From positions 62,001-126,000 of the forward strand of contig JBKPAG010000017.1 of NCBI GenBank assembly GCA_046726315.1: 64,000 nucleotides of DNA, read 5' to 3'. Shown here piece by piece: positions 36,688 to 44,466 of the stretch (positions within the stretch are counted from its first letter, which is position 1; every line of letters starts with the position of its first letter). The translations under genes and the position numbers were made by a program. The notes below the pieces were generated by a model, which was not told the origin of the DNA, did no database searches, and was given only the letters and a program-made list of their open reading frames with translations. The stretch comes from JACVRX01 sp046726315 (GTDB taxonomy: Bacteria > Actinomycetota > Actinomycetes > Jiangellales > Jiangellaceae).

Positions 36688-38073
36688 TCAGGGCGGGGTC
36701 CGCTGTAAGGCGATGAGTCGGAATGCTTCGAGCGGCTCTGCTTTCCCCTTCAGCTGTAGCAACCCGAGTGACTCGGTATCCGCATCGGGTAACAAGGCCT
36801 TCGTGCCGGGGCCTATCGCTACCTCGCCACGAGGAGCGATGCTTTCGATCCGGGACGCGACGTTCACGATGTCACCGATGACGGTGTGCGTTCGTGCCCC
36901 TTTCGTTCCGAGAAGACCGACGGCCACCGGACCGCTGTTGATTCCCACCCGGAACCGCGGCCAGCCGGGGTGTTCGTCGGCAAGGTGCGCCGTGGAATCC
37001 TGCAGCGCCAGCCCGGCGGAAGCTGCGAGTCGGGCGTGGTCGGGCTGATCACCTCTCTTGTTGAACGTGACCATGAGCGCGTCGCCGATGATCCGTTCGA
37101 CATCTCCCCGGAACTGATTCACGACCGGCGGAACGGCGACCTCGAAGTACGCATTCAGCATTGCCGTGACCTCGGCTGGCTGGTGGCGCTCGGAGAAGCT
37201 GGTGAAGCCCTCGAGGTCGGCGAACAGCACGCTGATCTCGCGGTTCCCCGCGATGGTGTCGTCGAGGTAGAGGTCGGCAAAGCGTTCTTCGTGCCATTGG
37301 ATACGCGCCCCGACCGCCACAAGTCCGAACGCCGCAAGCAGGAGTAGGTGCCACTCCCACCATGAGAGAGCCCAGTTGGGTGCGAAGACGACCGCGACCA
37401 TGGCCTCGGCGAGCAGCACAAACGCCGACATCATCGACAGCAACATCAGTGATGGCCGCCGCCGCCAGAACTGGAGATAGCGGACGGCGCTGAGGCAATA
37501 GAGCATGACCGCAGGCACCGCTATAACGGTGAGAATGCCGTCGGCGCGCTCAGGTACCCCCTCCTGATGAAGCGGTGGAAGCTGCGCCAACGATGCGACA
37601 GCCCACACCGCCATCAATGCCAGCAGGACCACACGCAGCCATCGACCCAGCCGCAGCGCACTGACCGCCTGCTCACCGGACACATCGACGGTGGAAATGG
37701 CGGCGAGGACCGAGCCAAGTGCAAGGCCGACTGGCGTCGCGAGCACGAAGCCGGCATTGGGCGTCTGCAGCAGCACCCCAGGAGTCGCCAGGGCGTGCAA
37801 CCCCAGGAACCCCGCAGTCGCCAAAAAGGCGAGCGACACCAATAGCACGCGTCCGTCGCCGCGGCGTGCTGCTGCGACGCTGGTCGCATACGCGAGTACC
37901 GCACTCATTGCCGCAGTGACCAGCACCAGCCAGAAGTGTGCGGGATGGTTCTCCCAGTGCACATCCAACTGGGGCCGGCGGATGAGCAGAGCCAAGCCGG
38001 CCGACGGAAGCAACAGGACGATCCCCGCGGCGATCAGCATCCGGGACGAATAGACGAATCGCTGCTCAGGCAC
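36688..38073 (-). CDS. Membrane class III nucleotide cyclase
   Basis: A 461-residue predicted adenylate cyclase. Eight hydrophobic segments occupy residues 7-258 and a class III catalytic domain about 278-445. Metal-binding Asp286 (FADLEGF) and Asp331 (IIGDALMVTF) are present, as are Asn404 and Arg408 (IVNVASR) for the transition state. At the two purine-specifying positions there are Arg327 (usually Lys) and Thr397 (Thr or Asp in the family), so the substrate is most likely ATP but this is not certain. GTG 38073 overlaps the end of the preceding gene by eight bases. A membrane sensor of this shape may respond to lipid or redox state. Confidence 0.88.
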   Translation of the reverse strand: MPEQRFVYSSRMLIAAGIVLLLPSAGLALLIRRPQLDVHWENHPAHFWLVLVTAAMSAVLAYATSVAAARRGDGRVLLVSLAFLATAGFLGLHALATPGVLLQTPNAGFVLATPVGLALGSVLAAISTVDVSGEQAVSALRLGRWLRVVLLALMAVWAVASLAQLPPLHQEGVPERADGILTVIAVPAVMLYCLSAVRYLQFWRRRPSLMLLSMMSAFVLLAEAMVAVVFAPNWALSWWEWHLLLLAAFGLVAVGARIQWHEERFADLYLDDTIAGNREISVLFADLEGFTSFSERHQPAEVTAMLNAYFEVAVPPVVNQFRGDVERIIGDALMVTFNKRGDQPDHARLAASAGLALQDSTAHLADEHPGWPRFRVGINSGPVAVGLLGTKGARTHTVIGDIVNVASRIESIAPRGEVAIGPGTKALLPDADTESLGLLQLKGKAEPLEAFRLIALQRTPP

Positions 38074-39772
38074 CGGGTACCTTCAGGTGCTGGTACAGCT
38101 GTGAGACGACGACGGAGCCCTCGCCGACCGCGGAAGCGATCCGCTTCACTGACCCGGCACGGGCATCTCCCACGACAAACAGGCCCGGAAGCGTGGTCTC
38201 GTAGGGCTGTGGTGGCCGCTCAAGCGACCACAACTCGCTGGCAGCGGCGTCTGACCCGGCGAGCACGAAGCCGGACTCGTCCAGACCGACCGATTTCGGC
38301 AGCCAGTCGGTGCGCGGGTGGGCACCGATCATCACGAACAGGCCACTCGTCGGCAGAGACTCCTCGACGCCTGTGGCGTTGTGGCGCACGGTGACCTCTT
38401 CGAGGCGCACGTCTCCGCTGCCGTCGATTACCTCGGCGGAGGTGTTGACCACCACGTTGGCGGTCGATGCGATTGCGTCGATCAAATAAGCCGACATTTC
38501 AGTGGCCAGGGCATGACCGCGGACGACCATCGTCACACGGCGGCAATAACGCGCTAGGTCAAGTACCGCCTGACCTGCAGAGTTCCCTCCGCCCAGGACC
38601 ACGGCGTCCAACCCGGACAGGGCGTGAGCCTCGGAGACGTTGGACCCGTAGTAGACGCCAGCACCAGAGAGCGCCTCGAGCGAAGGGACGCCGAGTCGGC
38701 GATACGTTGCCCCAGTGGCCAGCACGACGGTGCGTGCCCTGACCTCCCCCACGCCATCGATCTCCGCGACCAGGCCCGAGTCCCGTGGCTCGATGCGGGA
38801 GACCACCCGCATCAGCAGGAACCGAGCGCCGAAGACCCATGCCTGCTGGTAGCCGCGCTGGCCCAGATCGGATCCCCGGATCCCACGGGAGAAGCCGAGG
38901 TAGTTGCGGATCAGCGAACTGCTGCCCGCCTGTCCGCCAATGGACTCGCGTTCGACGACGAGTGTGCGCATCCCCTCCGACGATGCGAAGACGGCCGCGG
39001 CGAGGCCACCGGGGCCGGCGCCGATCACCAGGACGTCGAAGTCCCGGTCGCCGGCCGCCAGCGTCGTGTGAATCCCCCACGCCTCGGCGATGTCCCTGTC
39101 GGAGGGATCATGCAGGACCTCGCCCCCGACAGCGGGCATCCATACGAGTACCTCCGTGTGCGCCGCGTCGTCGCCTATCTCGCGCAATGCCGCGTTCGCC
39201 AGATCAGAACCGCGTTCCCGGAAGGCGTGGGGAATCCCGTTGCGGCTGAGCAGATGACGGACCGCGTGCCCACGGGCCGACTGCCGGTCCGCGATCACGA
39301 CGACCTCACGGAGGTTGGCGACATCCCTACGGGACCACTCTTGGACGAACTCTGCGACGATGCGATGGAAGAGCTCGTCGCGTTCGATCCACGGCTTGAG
39401 GACGTAGTACTCGATGTCACCGACCGCCATCGACGTGAGAATTGCGCTGGCAGCGCCGCTATGGACCCAGCCACCCCACTCGATGAGGAGAGCGCGGCCG
39501 GCGTCGGGGTGCAATGTTCTTGCCCGGCTCAGCACCCGTGCTCGCTCCCGTTCCGGCAGTAGGTGGTCGACCAACACGAGCGCGACCTGTTGACCGATGG
39601 CATGGGCGGTGTCCAGAAGCCGCACGGCGTCGTCTGCGACGAGCTCCCCGCGAATGCGGAAGTCGCTGCCGAAACTGCGCTGAAGCTCCGACTCGATCCG
39701 ATCAAGCTTGGCCGGATCGACGTCCACCGCCAGCAGCAGCGGCCTCATCGCACGATCGGTGGTCGGCACCAT
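38066..39772 (-). CDS. Response-regulator-like / thioredoxin-reductase-like fusion flavoprotein
   Basis: 568 residues in three parts. Residues 9-140 look like a receiver domain, with Asp69 as possible phosphoacceptor and Lys126 in VLKPW. Residues 155-235 look like a glutaredoxin-type fold without cysteines. Residues 245-565 are a thioredoxin-reductase fold: FAD loop GAGPGGLAAA at 251, NADPH loop GGGNSAG at 394, and VVGDARAG near the end. The redox CxxC of thioredoxin reductase is replaced by Gly-Ser-Asn-Val (376-379), as in other fused proteins of this family, so disulfide reduction by the usual route is unlikely. It overlaps the cyclase gene, which points to joint redox and cyclic-nucleotide signalling. 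Confidence 0.87.
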   Translation of the reverse strand: MVPTTDRAMRPLLLAVDVDPAKLDRIESELQRSFGSDFRIRGELVADDAVRLLDTAHAIGQQVALVLVDHLLPERERARVLSRARTLHPDAGRALLIEWGGWVHSGAASAILTSMAVGDIEYYVLKPWIERDELFHRIVAEFVQEWSRRDVANLREVVVIADRQSARGHAVRHLLSRNGIPHAFRERGSDLANAALREIGDDAAHTEVLVWMPAVGGEVLHDPSDRDIAEAWGIHTTLAAGDRDFDVLVIGAGPGGLAAAVFASSEGMRTLVVERESIGGQAGSSSLIRNYLGFSRGIRGSDLGQRGYQQAWVFGARFLLMRVVSRIEPRDSGLVAEIDGVGEVRARTVVLATGATYRRLGVPSLEALSGAGVYYGSNVSEAHALSGLDAVVLGGGNSAGQAVLDLARYCRRVTMVVRGHALATEMSAYLIDAIASTANVVVNTSAEVIDGSGDVRLEEVTVRHNATGVEESLPTSGLFVMIGAHPRTDWLPKSVGLDESGFVLAGSDAAASELWSLERPPQPYETTLPGLFVVGDARAGSVKRIASAVGEGSVVVSQLYQHLKVPGA

Positions 39773-39784
39773 AGGTCCGGAACC

Positions 39785-40279
39785 TCAGCGGTAGTTGACG
39801 AACTGGATGGCGAAGTCGAAGTCCTGTTGCTTGAGTAGCGCGATGACGGCTTGCAGGTCGTCCTTCTTCTTCGCGGACACCCGCACCTCGTCGCCCTGCA
39901 CCTGACTGCGCACCGTCCGGGGCGCCTCCTCTCGGATGACCTTGGTGATCTTCTTCGCTTGCTCCTGGGTCAGCCCGTTCTGCAGCGTGGCACCGATCTT
40001 GTACAGCTTCCCTGATGCGCGCGGCTCGCCTGCGTCCAGTGCCTTCAGGGACACTCCTCGCTTGACCAGCTTCTCCTTGAACACGTCGAGGACAGCTGCG
40101 ACGCGGTCCTCACCGGACGCCTCCATCTCCACACCGAAATCCCCTAACCACCGGATCGCCGCGTCGGTGTTGCGGAAGTCAAAGCGCTGACCGATCTCGC
40201 GTGCGGCCTGGTGGAGCGCGTTGTCGACCTCCTGACGGTCGACCTTGCTGACGACGTCGAACGAGGATTCTCCGGCCAC
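39785..40279 (-). CDS. YajQ family nucleotide-binding protein
   Basis: UPF0234/YajQ protein of 164 residues. It begins AGESSFDVVSKVDRQEVDNA and ends FDFAIQFVNYR, both diagnostic, with QRFDFRNTDAAI near residue 38. GTG 40279 has GGGAG at six bases and removes an upstream tail that would read antisense through tRNA-Tyr. Relatives bind RNA or, in Xanthomonas, cyclic di-GMP. It is 12 bases upstream of the fusion flavoprotein, so the three reverse-strand genes can form one transcript. Confidence 0.92.
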   Translation of the reverse strand: MAGESSFDVVSKVDRQEVDNALHQAAREIGQRFDFRNTDAAIRWLGDFGVEMEASGEDRVAAVLDVFKEKLVKRGVSLKALDAGEPRASGKLYKIGATLQNGLTQEQAKKITKVIREEAPRTVRSQVQGDEVRVSAKKKDDLQAVIALLKQQDFDFAIQFVNYR

Positions 40280-40358
40280 GTCGAGCTCCCTCCATCGAAG
40301 GCCAGCATGGAAATACCTGAGGTATCCTCTCAGCCGGTCGGGGTGTTGCTCCGACACC

Positions 40359-40441
40359 GGCAGGTTGCCCGAGTGGCCAAAGGGAGCGGTCTGTAAAACC
40401 GTCGGCATACGCCTACGTTGGTTCGAACCCAACACCTGCCA
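40359..40441 (+). tRNA. tRNA-Tyr (GTA)
   Basis: Acceptor ggcaggt pairs with acctgcc; the anticodon loop CTGTAAA reads GTA at its centre; a long variable arm fits the type II shape of bacterial tRNA-Tyr; T arm gttgg-ttcgaac-ccaac. CCA is not encoded. A TATCCT box at 40323-40328 may be its -10. The 3' part is duplicated at 44066-44091. Confidence 0.95.
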
Positions 40442-40442
40442 C
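40417..40442 (+). repeat. Putative attL in the 3' end of tRNA-Tyr
   Basis: The T arm and acceptor end of tRNA-Tyr (26 bases starting gttggttcgaacc) recur in the same orientation at 44066 with one mismatch. An integrase pseudogene begins 73 bases further on, the classic layout of a tRNA-integrated element. Confidence 0.7.
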
Positions 40443-40514
40443 AAGCCAGACAAGTCAGCTGACCTGCAAATACAAATACGTTGGCTAGCCATGAGCGGAG
40501 GCCGTCTTAGGCCG

Positions 40515-41070
40515 TTAGGGGCCCACGGCGTCGACCGCACCGCGTGTTCTGCCCTCCGAGTCCGGCATCAGATCGCCGTACGTCTTGAGCACCAAGGTGC
40601 CGTTCTCGTGTCCCAACCGCTCGGCCACCGCCACGACCGACTCGCCCGCAGCGAGCAGCACCGAGGCGAAGTGGTGGCGCAAATGGTGGCTGGTGTACCC
40701 GCCGGCACCCCGGCTCTCCGCACGCCCTGCGCGAAGATCCGCGACCCGTAGTGCTCGTGCCGGTACGGCATACCCGTCGGCGTGGTGAACAACGAGCCGT
40801 CCTCGGCTGGCGGGTACATCAGTGATGTAACTGCTTCGGCAACATTTCCCCGAGCTTGCGTGATCACCATGGCCCGGCATCGCCTCGGCATCGCGTCGGC
40901 CAGGGCGTATGGGGAACCGTCAAGGCACGATCCGCTCGCGTTCTGACCGGGGCGGGATCAGCCTGGTGACCGGGCTCGAGGCCACTAGGCGGTCCTGGAC
41001 GGCCGCGTTGTAGATCGACCGCGGTAGGGCGACGAGCAGCCGCTCCGTCCCCGGAGACAGCACCTGGGGG
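40515..41070 (-). pseudogene. Degenerate tyrosine recombinase (integrase)
   Basis: Pieces of a tyrosine integrase in successive frames on the reverse strand. RSIYNAAVQDRLVASSPVTR (about 41020-40960) is the end of the core-binding domain. LADAMPRR-RAMVITQA follows, and next AEDGSLFTTPTGMPYRHEHYG in a second frame. After a further shift near 40690 comes HHLRHHFASVLLAAGESVV with AERLGHENGTLVLKTYGDL, which holds the HxxR, His and Tyr of the active site. The N-terminus and the first catalytic arginine region are missing. It reads toward tRNA-Tyr. 41070-41268 holds nothing recognisable. Confidence 0.85.
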
Positions 41071-41268
41071 CGGTCCGATACCCACGCCTACCTCCGATTA
41101 GGTCGATGCGCTCACCGAAACGATCGACTGCATCGTGTTGGGCCGCAAGCTCGCCGAGGGTTTCGTCCAGGGCCGGGCGGCCGGGACCCGATGGCGAGGA
41201 CCAGGCGTCCTTCGACTGGATGAACTACACGCCTAAGAGCTCAAAGCACAGCCGGGCGGGGAAATGCG

Positions 41269-42114
41269 TCAACCCGACCGCGAGCGGCGTGACTTTGCGT
41301 CCGGCTGAGTGCGCGGTGAGCGACGTAGTTTCAGGTGGTATGGCGGTTCGATGCTGCCGTCGGAATGGATGCGGGATCGCAGGTACTCCTCGAAGGTGCG
41401 GGTTCCCCGCTCGCCATCGGACACGAGATTGCCGCCGGCCCGGAACGCTGTGGCAACGCGCCCGGGTAACCACACCGGCAGCACTAGCCGGCGACGTCGG
41501 GTAAGGGCCAGGAAGACGCGCAGCGTCTCCTCGGAGGACTCCACCCGCGGTCCGCCGAAGTCGGGCACGAGTCCGGCCGGATCGCTGATGACCATTGACG
41601 TCATCCGCGCAGCGACCTCGCCAACGTCGACCGGCTGGCTGCGGAATCCACGCGGTGTCACGGTGAATGGACCCTTGGTCAGCAGCATGAGGAACGTGAG
41701 CACGAGGTCGTGGAACTGGGTGGTCCGCAGAACCGTCCACGGCAGGCCGGAGTCCTGGATGAGCTGCTCGGTCGCCAACTTGGCCCGGTAGCAGCCGAGT
41801 GGGATTCGGTCGACACCGACAATCGAGATGAACACGACATGGGGTCGTCCGCCGTCGACTGCCTCGAGCAGTCGTCGGGTCCCCTCGACGTCACGCCACG
41901 GCCGTCGATAGTCCGCGGCACTGGCGCAATGTGCTATGACGTCCACGCCGTCGACCGCGGCCGCAAGGCCGACCCCGGTATCCAGGTCTCCCCTGACAAA
42001 TCCGGATCCGAGATTCGGGCGGCGGCTCAACACGGTGACCTCGGCCTTGCCGGCCAAGGACCGCACCAGCTCCCGTCCGAGCACCCCGGTGCCGCCGGTG
42101 ACCAGCACCCTCAT
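41269..42114 (-). CDS. NAD(P)-binding epimerase-like protein (atypical SDR)
   Basis: 281 residues of the atypical short-chain dehydrogenase / NmrA-like type. The N-terminus MRVLVTGGTGVLGRELV is the nucleotide-binding loop, HCASAADYRRPWRDVEGTR follows, and the catalytic Tyr-x3-Lys is CYRAKLATEQL. Substrate unknown. It is the last gene of a set headed by an ECF41 sigma factor, whose usual partner is exactly such an epimerase, oxidoreductase or decarboxylase gene. ATG 42114 overlaps the stop of the membrane protein gene. Confidence 0.87.
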   Translation of the reverse strand: MRVLVTGGTGVLGRELVRSLAGKAEVTVLSRRPNLGSGFVRGDLDTGVGLAAAVDGVDVIAHCASAADYRRPWRDVEGTRRLLEAVDGGRPHVVFISIVGVDRIPLGCYRAKLATEQLIQDSGLPWTVLRTTQFHDLVLTFLMLLTKGPFTVTPRGFRSQPVDVGEVAARMTSMVISDPAGLVPDFGGPRVESSEETLRVFLALTRRRRLVLPVWLPGRVATAFRAGGNLVSDGERGTRTFEEYLRSRIHSDGSIEPPYHLKLRRSPRTQPDAKSRRSRSG

Positions 42115-42539
42115 CGCTGACCAGTCCGCTGTATGTTCTCCACGCCGGTCGGGGTGCCGTTTCGCACCGGCCAGCGCAGTACGACCCCTGCCACGAGCAA
42201 CAGTGCCAATCCGCCTAGCGTCCACGGGTCGCTGGCCGATCCGCCATGGTCACGGTCGAGTACATGAGACACCCAGTGGAAGCTTGCCGCCACGGCGCCA
42301 CCCAGCAACACAACGAACAGCGCGTCCCGCAAGAGCAGCGCACCAGCCAACGCGACGCCGATTCCGAGAAGAAACGCACCGATGTCGTGTAGGAAGTGCA
42401 CGTTGTACGGAGGGAACGTCGCAATCGCGTCGTAGAAGGACCTCGGCGCGAAGAACGCCCATGCGCCGCTGCCCACCTGCACGATCGCGGCCAGCGCGAC
42501 GACAGCCTTCACATAACGCTGGCCCACCGGTTGGGACAT
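42111..42539 (-). CDS. Small integral membrane protein
   Basis: 142 residues with four hydrophobic helices: residues about 9-28, 47-66, 68-88 and 108-125. FPPYNVHFLHDIGAFLLGIG lies between helices 1 and 2 and has two histidines and an aspartate. It resembles DoxX-like or DUF4345-type proteins in size and helix pattern, but I do not make a firm family call. ATG 42539 is preceded by GGAGG at six bases. The gene lies between the sigma factor and the epimerase-like gene. Confidence 0.78.
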   Translation of the reverse strand: MSQPVGQRYVKAVVALAAIVQVGSGAWAFFAPRSFYDAIATFPPYNVHFLHDIGAFLLGIGVALAGALLLRDALFVVLLGGAVAASFHWVSHVLDRDHGGSASDPWTLGGLALLLVAGVVLRWPVRNGTPTGVENIQRTGQR

Positions 42540-42593
42540 CGAGGGCCTCCTCACGGATCCGGACCGCAGGTTCCAAGCTCTCGACGCCCCATG

Positions 42594-42620
42594 AACCGGA
42601 TGGCGGGCAGATTCGTGACA
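42594..42620 (-). promoter_or_regulatory. Candidate ECF41-type promoter before the membrane protein gene
   Basis: On the reverse strand TGTCACG (42620-42614) matches the reported ECF41 -35 element TGTCACA in six of seven bases. A CGGT at about 15 bases is only a partial match to the -10 CGTC. It lies 55 bases before ATG 42539 and 10 bases from the CRP-type site. Confidence 0.35.
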
Positions 42621-42629
42621 GAACCGGGA

Positions 42630-42645
42630 TGTGACCCCGGTCACA
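42630..42645. promoter_or_regulatory. Perfect CRP/GlxR-type binding site
   Basis: TGTGA-CCCCGG-TCACA is an exact match to TGTGA-N6-TCACA and a 7-bp perfect inverted repeat. It overlaps the stop codon of the sigma factor gene and lies about 90 bases upstream of the membrane protein start, just above a candidate -35. Confidence 0.6.
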
Positions 42646-43534
42646 CCAGCTGTCTCGCCGCGAACGCGAGCTTGTCCGGGTTGACCACCAGCCATAGCGC
42701 AGTGATCACGCCGCCGACGATCTCAGGCAGGACAATCGCCCGCAGCTCGTCGCCCTCGTAATGCACCGTGGCCCACTCCCCGTTGACCTCGGCAACAGTC
42801 GACCGCATCCGGGCGACCTCGGGACGTCGACTCAGGCCCAGCAAGTAGCGAACGACCCTGTCCCTGCCGACCACGGGTCGACGTGCAGCGGCGACCCCCC
42901 CGCCGTCGGCCCACGCGACCACATCGTCGGCCAGCAGCCGCTCCAACTCGGCAACGTCGCCGTCAGCGCTTGCGGCGATCAGATGCTGGAGGATGCGCTC
43001 GCGATTGCGGTAATCCACGACAAAGCGTTTCCGCGGATTGCCCACATGATCCCGTGCACGTCGATATAGCTGCCGCGAATGCGCCTCGTCCACGGCCAAG
43101 ATCGCCGCAATCTCGCGATGACTGTGGCCGAACGCCTCGCGGAGGACAAAGACCGCCCGCTCCGCCGGCGTCAGCCGCTCCAGCAGGACCAGCACGCCGA
43201 GCGACACCGAGTCCCGCAGCTCCACCGTCTCCAACGGTCCGAGCGCACCATCACCCGTCACGACGGGCTGCGGAAGCCACGGGCCGACGTAACTCTCCCG
43301 ACGCGCCCTGGCAGAGGTCAGCCGGTTCAGGCACAGGTTGGTCACGACCGTCGTCAGCCACGCCTCCGGCACGGCAACGCCGCGGCTGTTCATCCAGCGC
43401 AGGTAAGCATCCTGGACGACGTCCTCGGCCTCTGTCGCCTCCCCCAGCATGCGGTACGCCAGCCCGAACAGCCTCTGCCGACTGGCTTCGAACTGCTCCA
43501 ACTGACCAGGACCCACGCGTGACCATCCTGTCAT
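42641..43534 (-). CDS. ECF41-family RNA polymerase sigma factor (SigJ-like)
   Basis: 297 residues. Sigma region 2 spans about 12-75 (QRLFGLAYRMLGEATEAED, DVVQDAYLRW), region 4 about 105-160 (LTPAERAVFVLREAFGHSH, EIAAILAV), followed by a SnoaL-like C-terminal domain. The three marks of ECF41 are all here: WLPQP at 86-90 in the linker (family WLPEP), DGGG at 210-213 and NPDKL at 285-289. In this family the C-terminal domain replaces an anti-sigma factor. ATG 43534 gives the usual short N-terminus. The two genes downstream fit the ECF41 partner rule. Confidence 0.92.
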   Translation of the reverse strand: MTGWSRVGPGQLEQFEASRQRLFGLAYRMLGEATEAEDVVQDAYLRWMNSRGVAVPEAWLTTVVTNLCLNRLTSARARRESYVGPWLPQPVVTGDGALGPLETVELRDSVSLGVLVLLERLTPAERAVFVLREAFGHSHREIAAILAVDEAHSRQLYRRARDHVGNPRKRFVVDYRNRERILQHLIAASADGDVAELERLLADDVVAWADGGGVAAARRPVVGRDRVVRYLLGLSRRPEVARMRSTVAEVNGEWATVHYEGDELRAIVLPEIVGGVITALWLVVNPDKLAFAARQLV

Positions 43535-43604
43535 GCTGCAGCCGGCGGCAGACGAGGCGCTACCGACGCTGTGGGAGTGCCGCGGGCTCGCGTCCTGCCG
43601 CGGG

Positions 43605-43631
43605 GACGACCGCCGTCGAAGGGAGATCACA
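43605..43631 (-). promoter_or_regulatory. Candidate promoter of the ECF41 gene
   Basis: On the reverse strand TGTGATC, 16 bases, CGTC. Spacing and -10 equal the ECF41 consensus TGTCACA-N16-CGTC, the -35 matches in four of seven. Ends 71 bases before ATG 43534. Confidence 0.3.
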
Positions 43632-43800
43632 CGCAAACCGGGTGGGCAATCCGATAGCTGAGTCTGAAGGCGAGCACGTCTTTGGCGGTGTCCATCCAGT
43701 CCTGCGTTCCTTCCGCCGGCCGCGTGGGCGGCCCTGCTGCGCGACGCGCTGAGCCGCCAGTAGGCCGGCCGTCATGGCATCAACCTGACAGATCCCGCAA

Positions 43801-43920
43801 TCAGCGGGCGCGGTCGGCGTCGCCGAGCGAGCGGTCGTAGGCCAGGCGCCGGGCATCGTTGACCAGGCGCAGCAAGTCCGTCCAGGAATGGCGGGGTTCG
43901 GGTGGTGGAATGGTGGTCAC
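43801..43920 (-). CDS. Possible 39-residue protein of unknown function
   Basis: GTG 43920 opens a short frame whose product has an amphipathic helix (SWTDLLRLVNDARRLAYDRS) and a charged end. Codon use looks coding, but no ribosome site is convincing and I know no relative. The rest of 43535-44065 shows nothing further that I can support. Confidence 0.25.
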   Translation of the reverse strand: MTTIPPPEPRHSWTDLLRLVNDARRLAYDRSLGDADRAR

Positions 43921-44065
43921 AGTCGTTCTTCTGTAGTGCACAGATGCACGGTCAAGGCATCGGCAGGTGTGTTGGCGCACCTGTCGGGGGCGCCGCCTTG
44001 TTGATGTAGACCGGGCGTCTCTAGGCCGTCAGACGTTGAGAACCTGCGGTTGCGAAAGCGCCGGG

Positions 44066-44091
44066 GTTGGTTCGAACCAAACACCTGCCAC
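44066..44091 (+). repeat. Putative attR, copy of the tRNA-Tyr 3' end
   Basis: Same 26 bases as 40417-40442 with one mismatch in the T stem (ccaac becomes caaac). No D arm or anticodon arm stands before it, so it is only a tRNA end fragment. Confidence 0.7.
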
Positions 44092-44202
44092 CAGCACGCA
44101 GCCCCAGGATTAGCACATAGGCCCACAGCTGTCGGGTGCAGTCACGCAGAATTCGGCCGAGAACCCGGTCCGAGCATGGCGGGTCGGAGGTCGGGAGGGA
44201 TT

Positions 44203-44417
44203 GTGAAGTTCACGCTCGAGGTCGACATGGGCAACGAAGCATTCGGAGGTAACGCCGTCCAGGAATTGGGCCGCATCCTTCGGTACTGGGCCGCAACCTT
44301 CGTCACTTCGCGATGACCCCGGGAGACAATGCGCCGATCTACGACTCCGCATACAACCTCGTCGGGTCGTGGAAGATCACGGCGGAACCGAACCAGGACG
44401 CGACCAGCGCGACATGA
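44203..44417 (+). pseudogene. Small actinobacterial protein gene split by a -1 frameshift
   Basis: GTG 44203, after GGGAGGG, starts VKFTLEVDMGNEAFGGNAVQ and continues through ELGRILRYWAA to a TGA at 44314. From ATG 44313 the -1 frame gives 34 residues with APIYDSAYNLVGSWKIT. Together they match the plan of a common short actinobacterial/phage protein that begins with a beta strand and MGN-AF and ends with a D-x-N-x-VGSW motif. Either the gene is broken or it makes two coupled halves (ATGA overlap). Function unknown. Confidence 0.55.
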
Positions 44418-44466
44418 TCAAGCTCCACGCAGCAGTGGGACGGACCGCGCCGCTCGACGCGAGTCA

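Noticed and set aside
40280..40540. N-terminal extension of YajQ
   Set aside because: The added residues come from the antisense of tRNA-Tyr; GTG 40279 has a good ribosome site and the usual family start.
43930..44091. A second complete tRNA at the attR copy
   Set aside because: Only the T arm and acceptor end match tRNA-Tyr; no D arm, anticodon arm or acceptor 5' strand can be placed in front.
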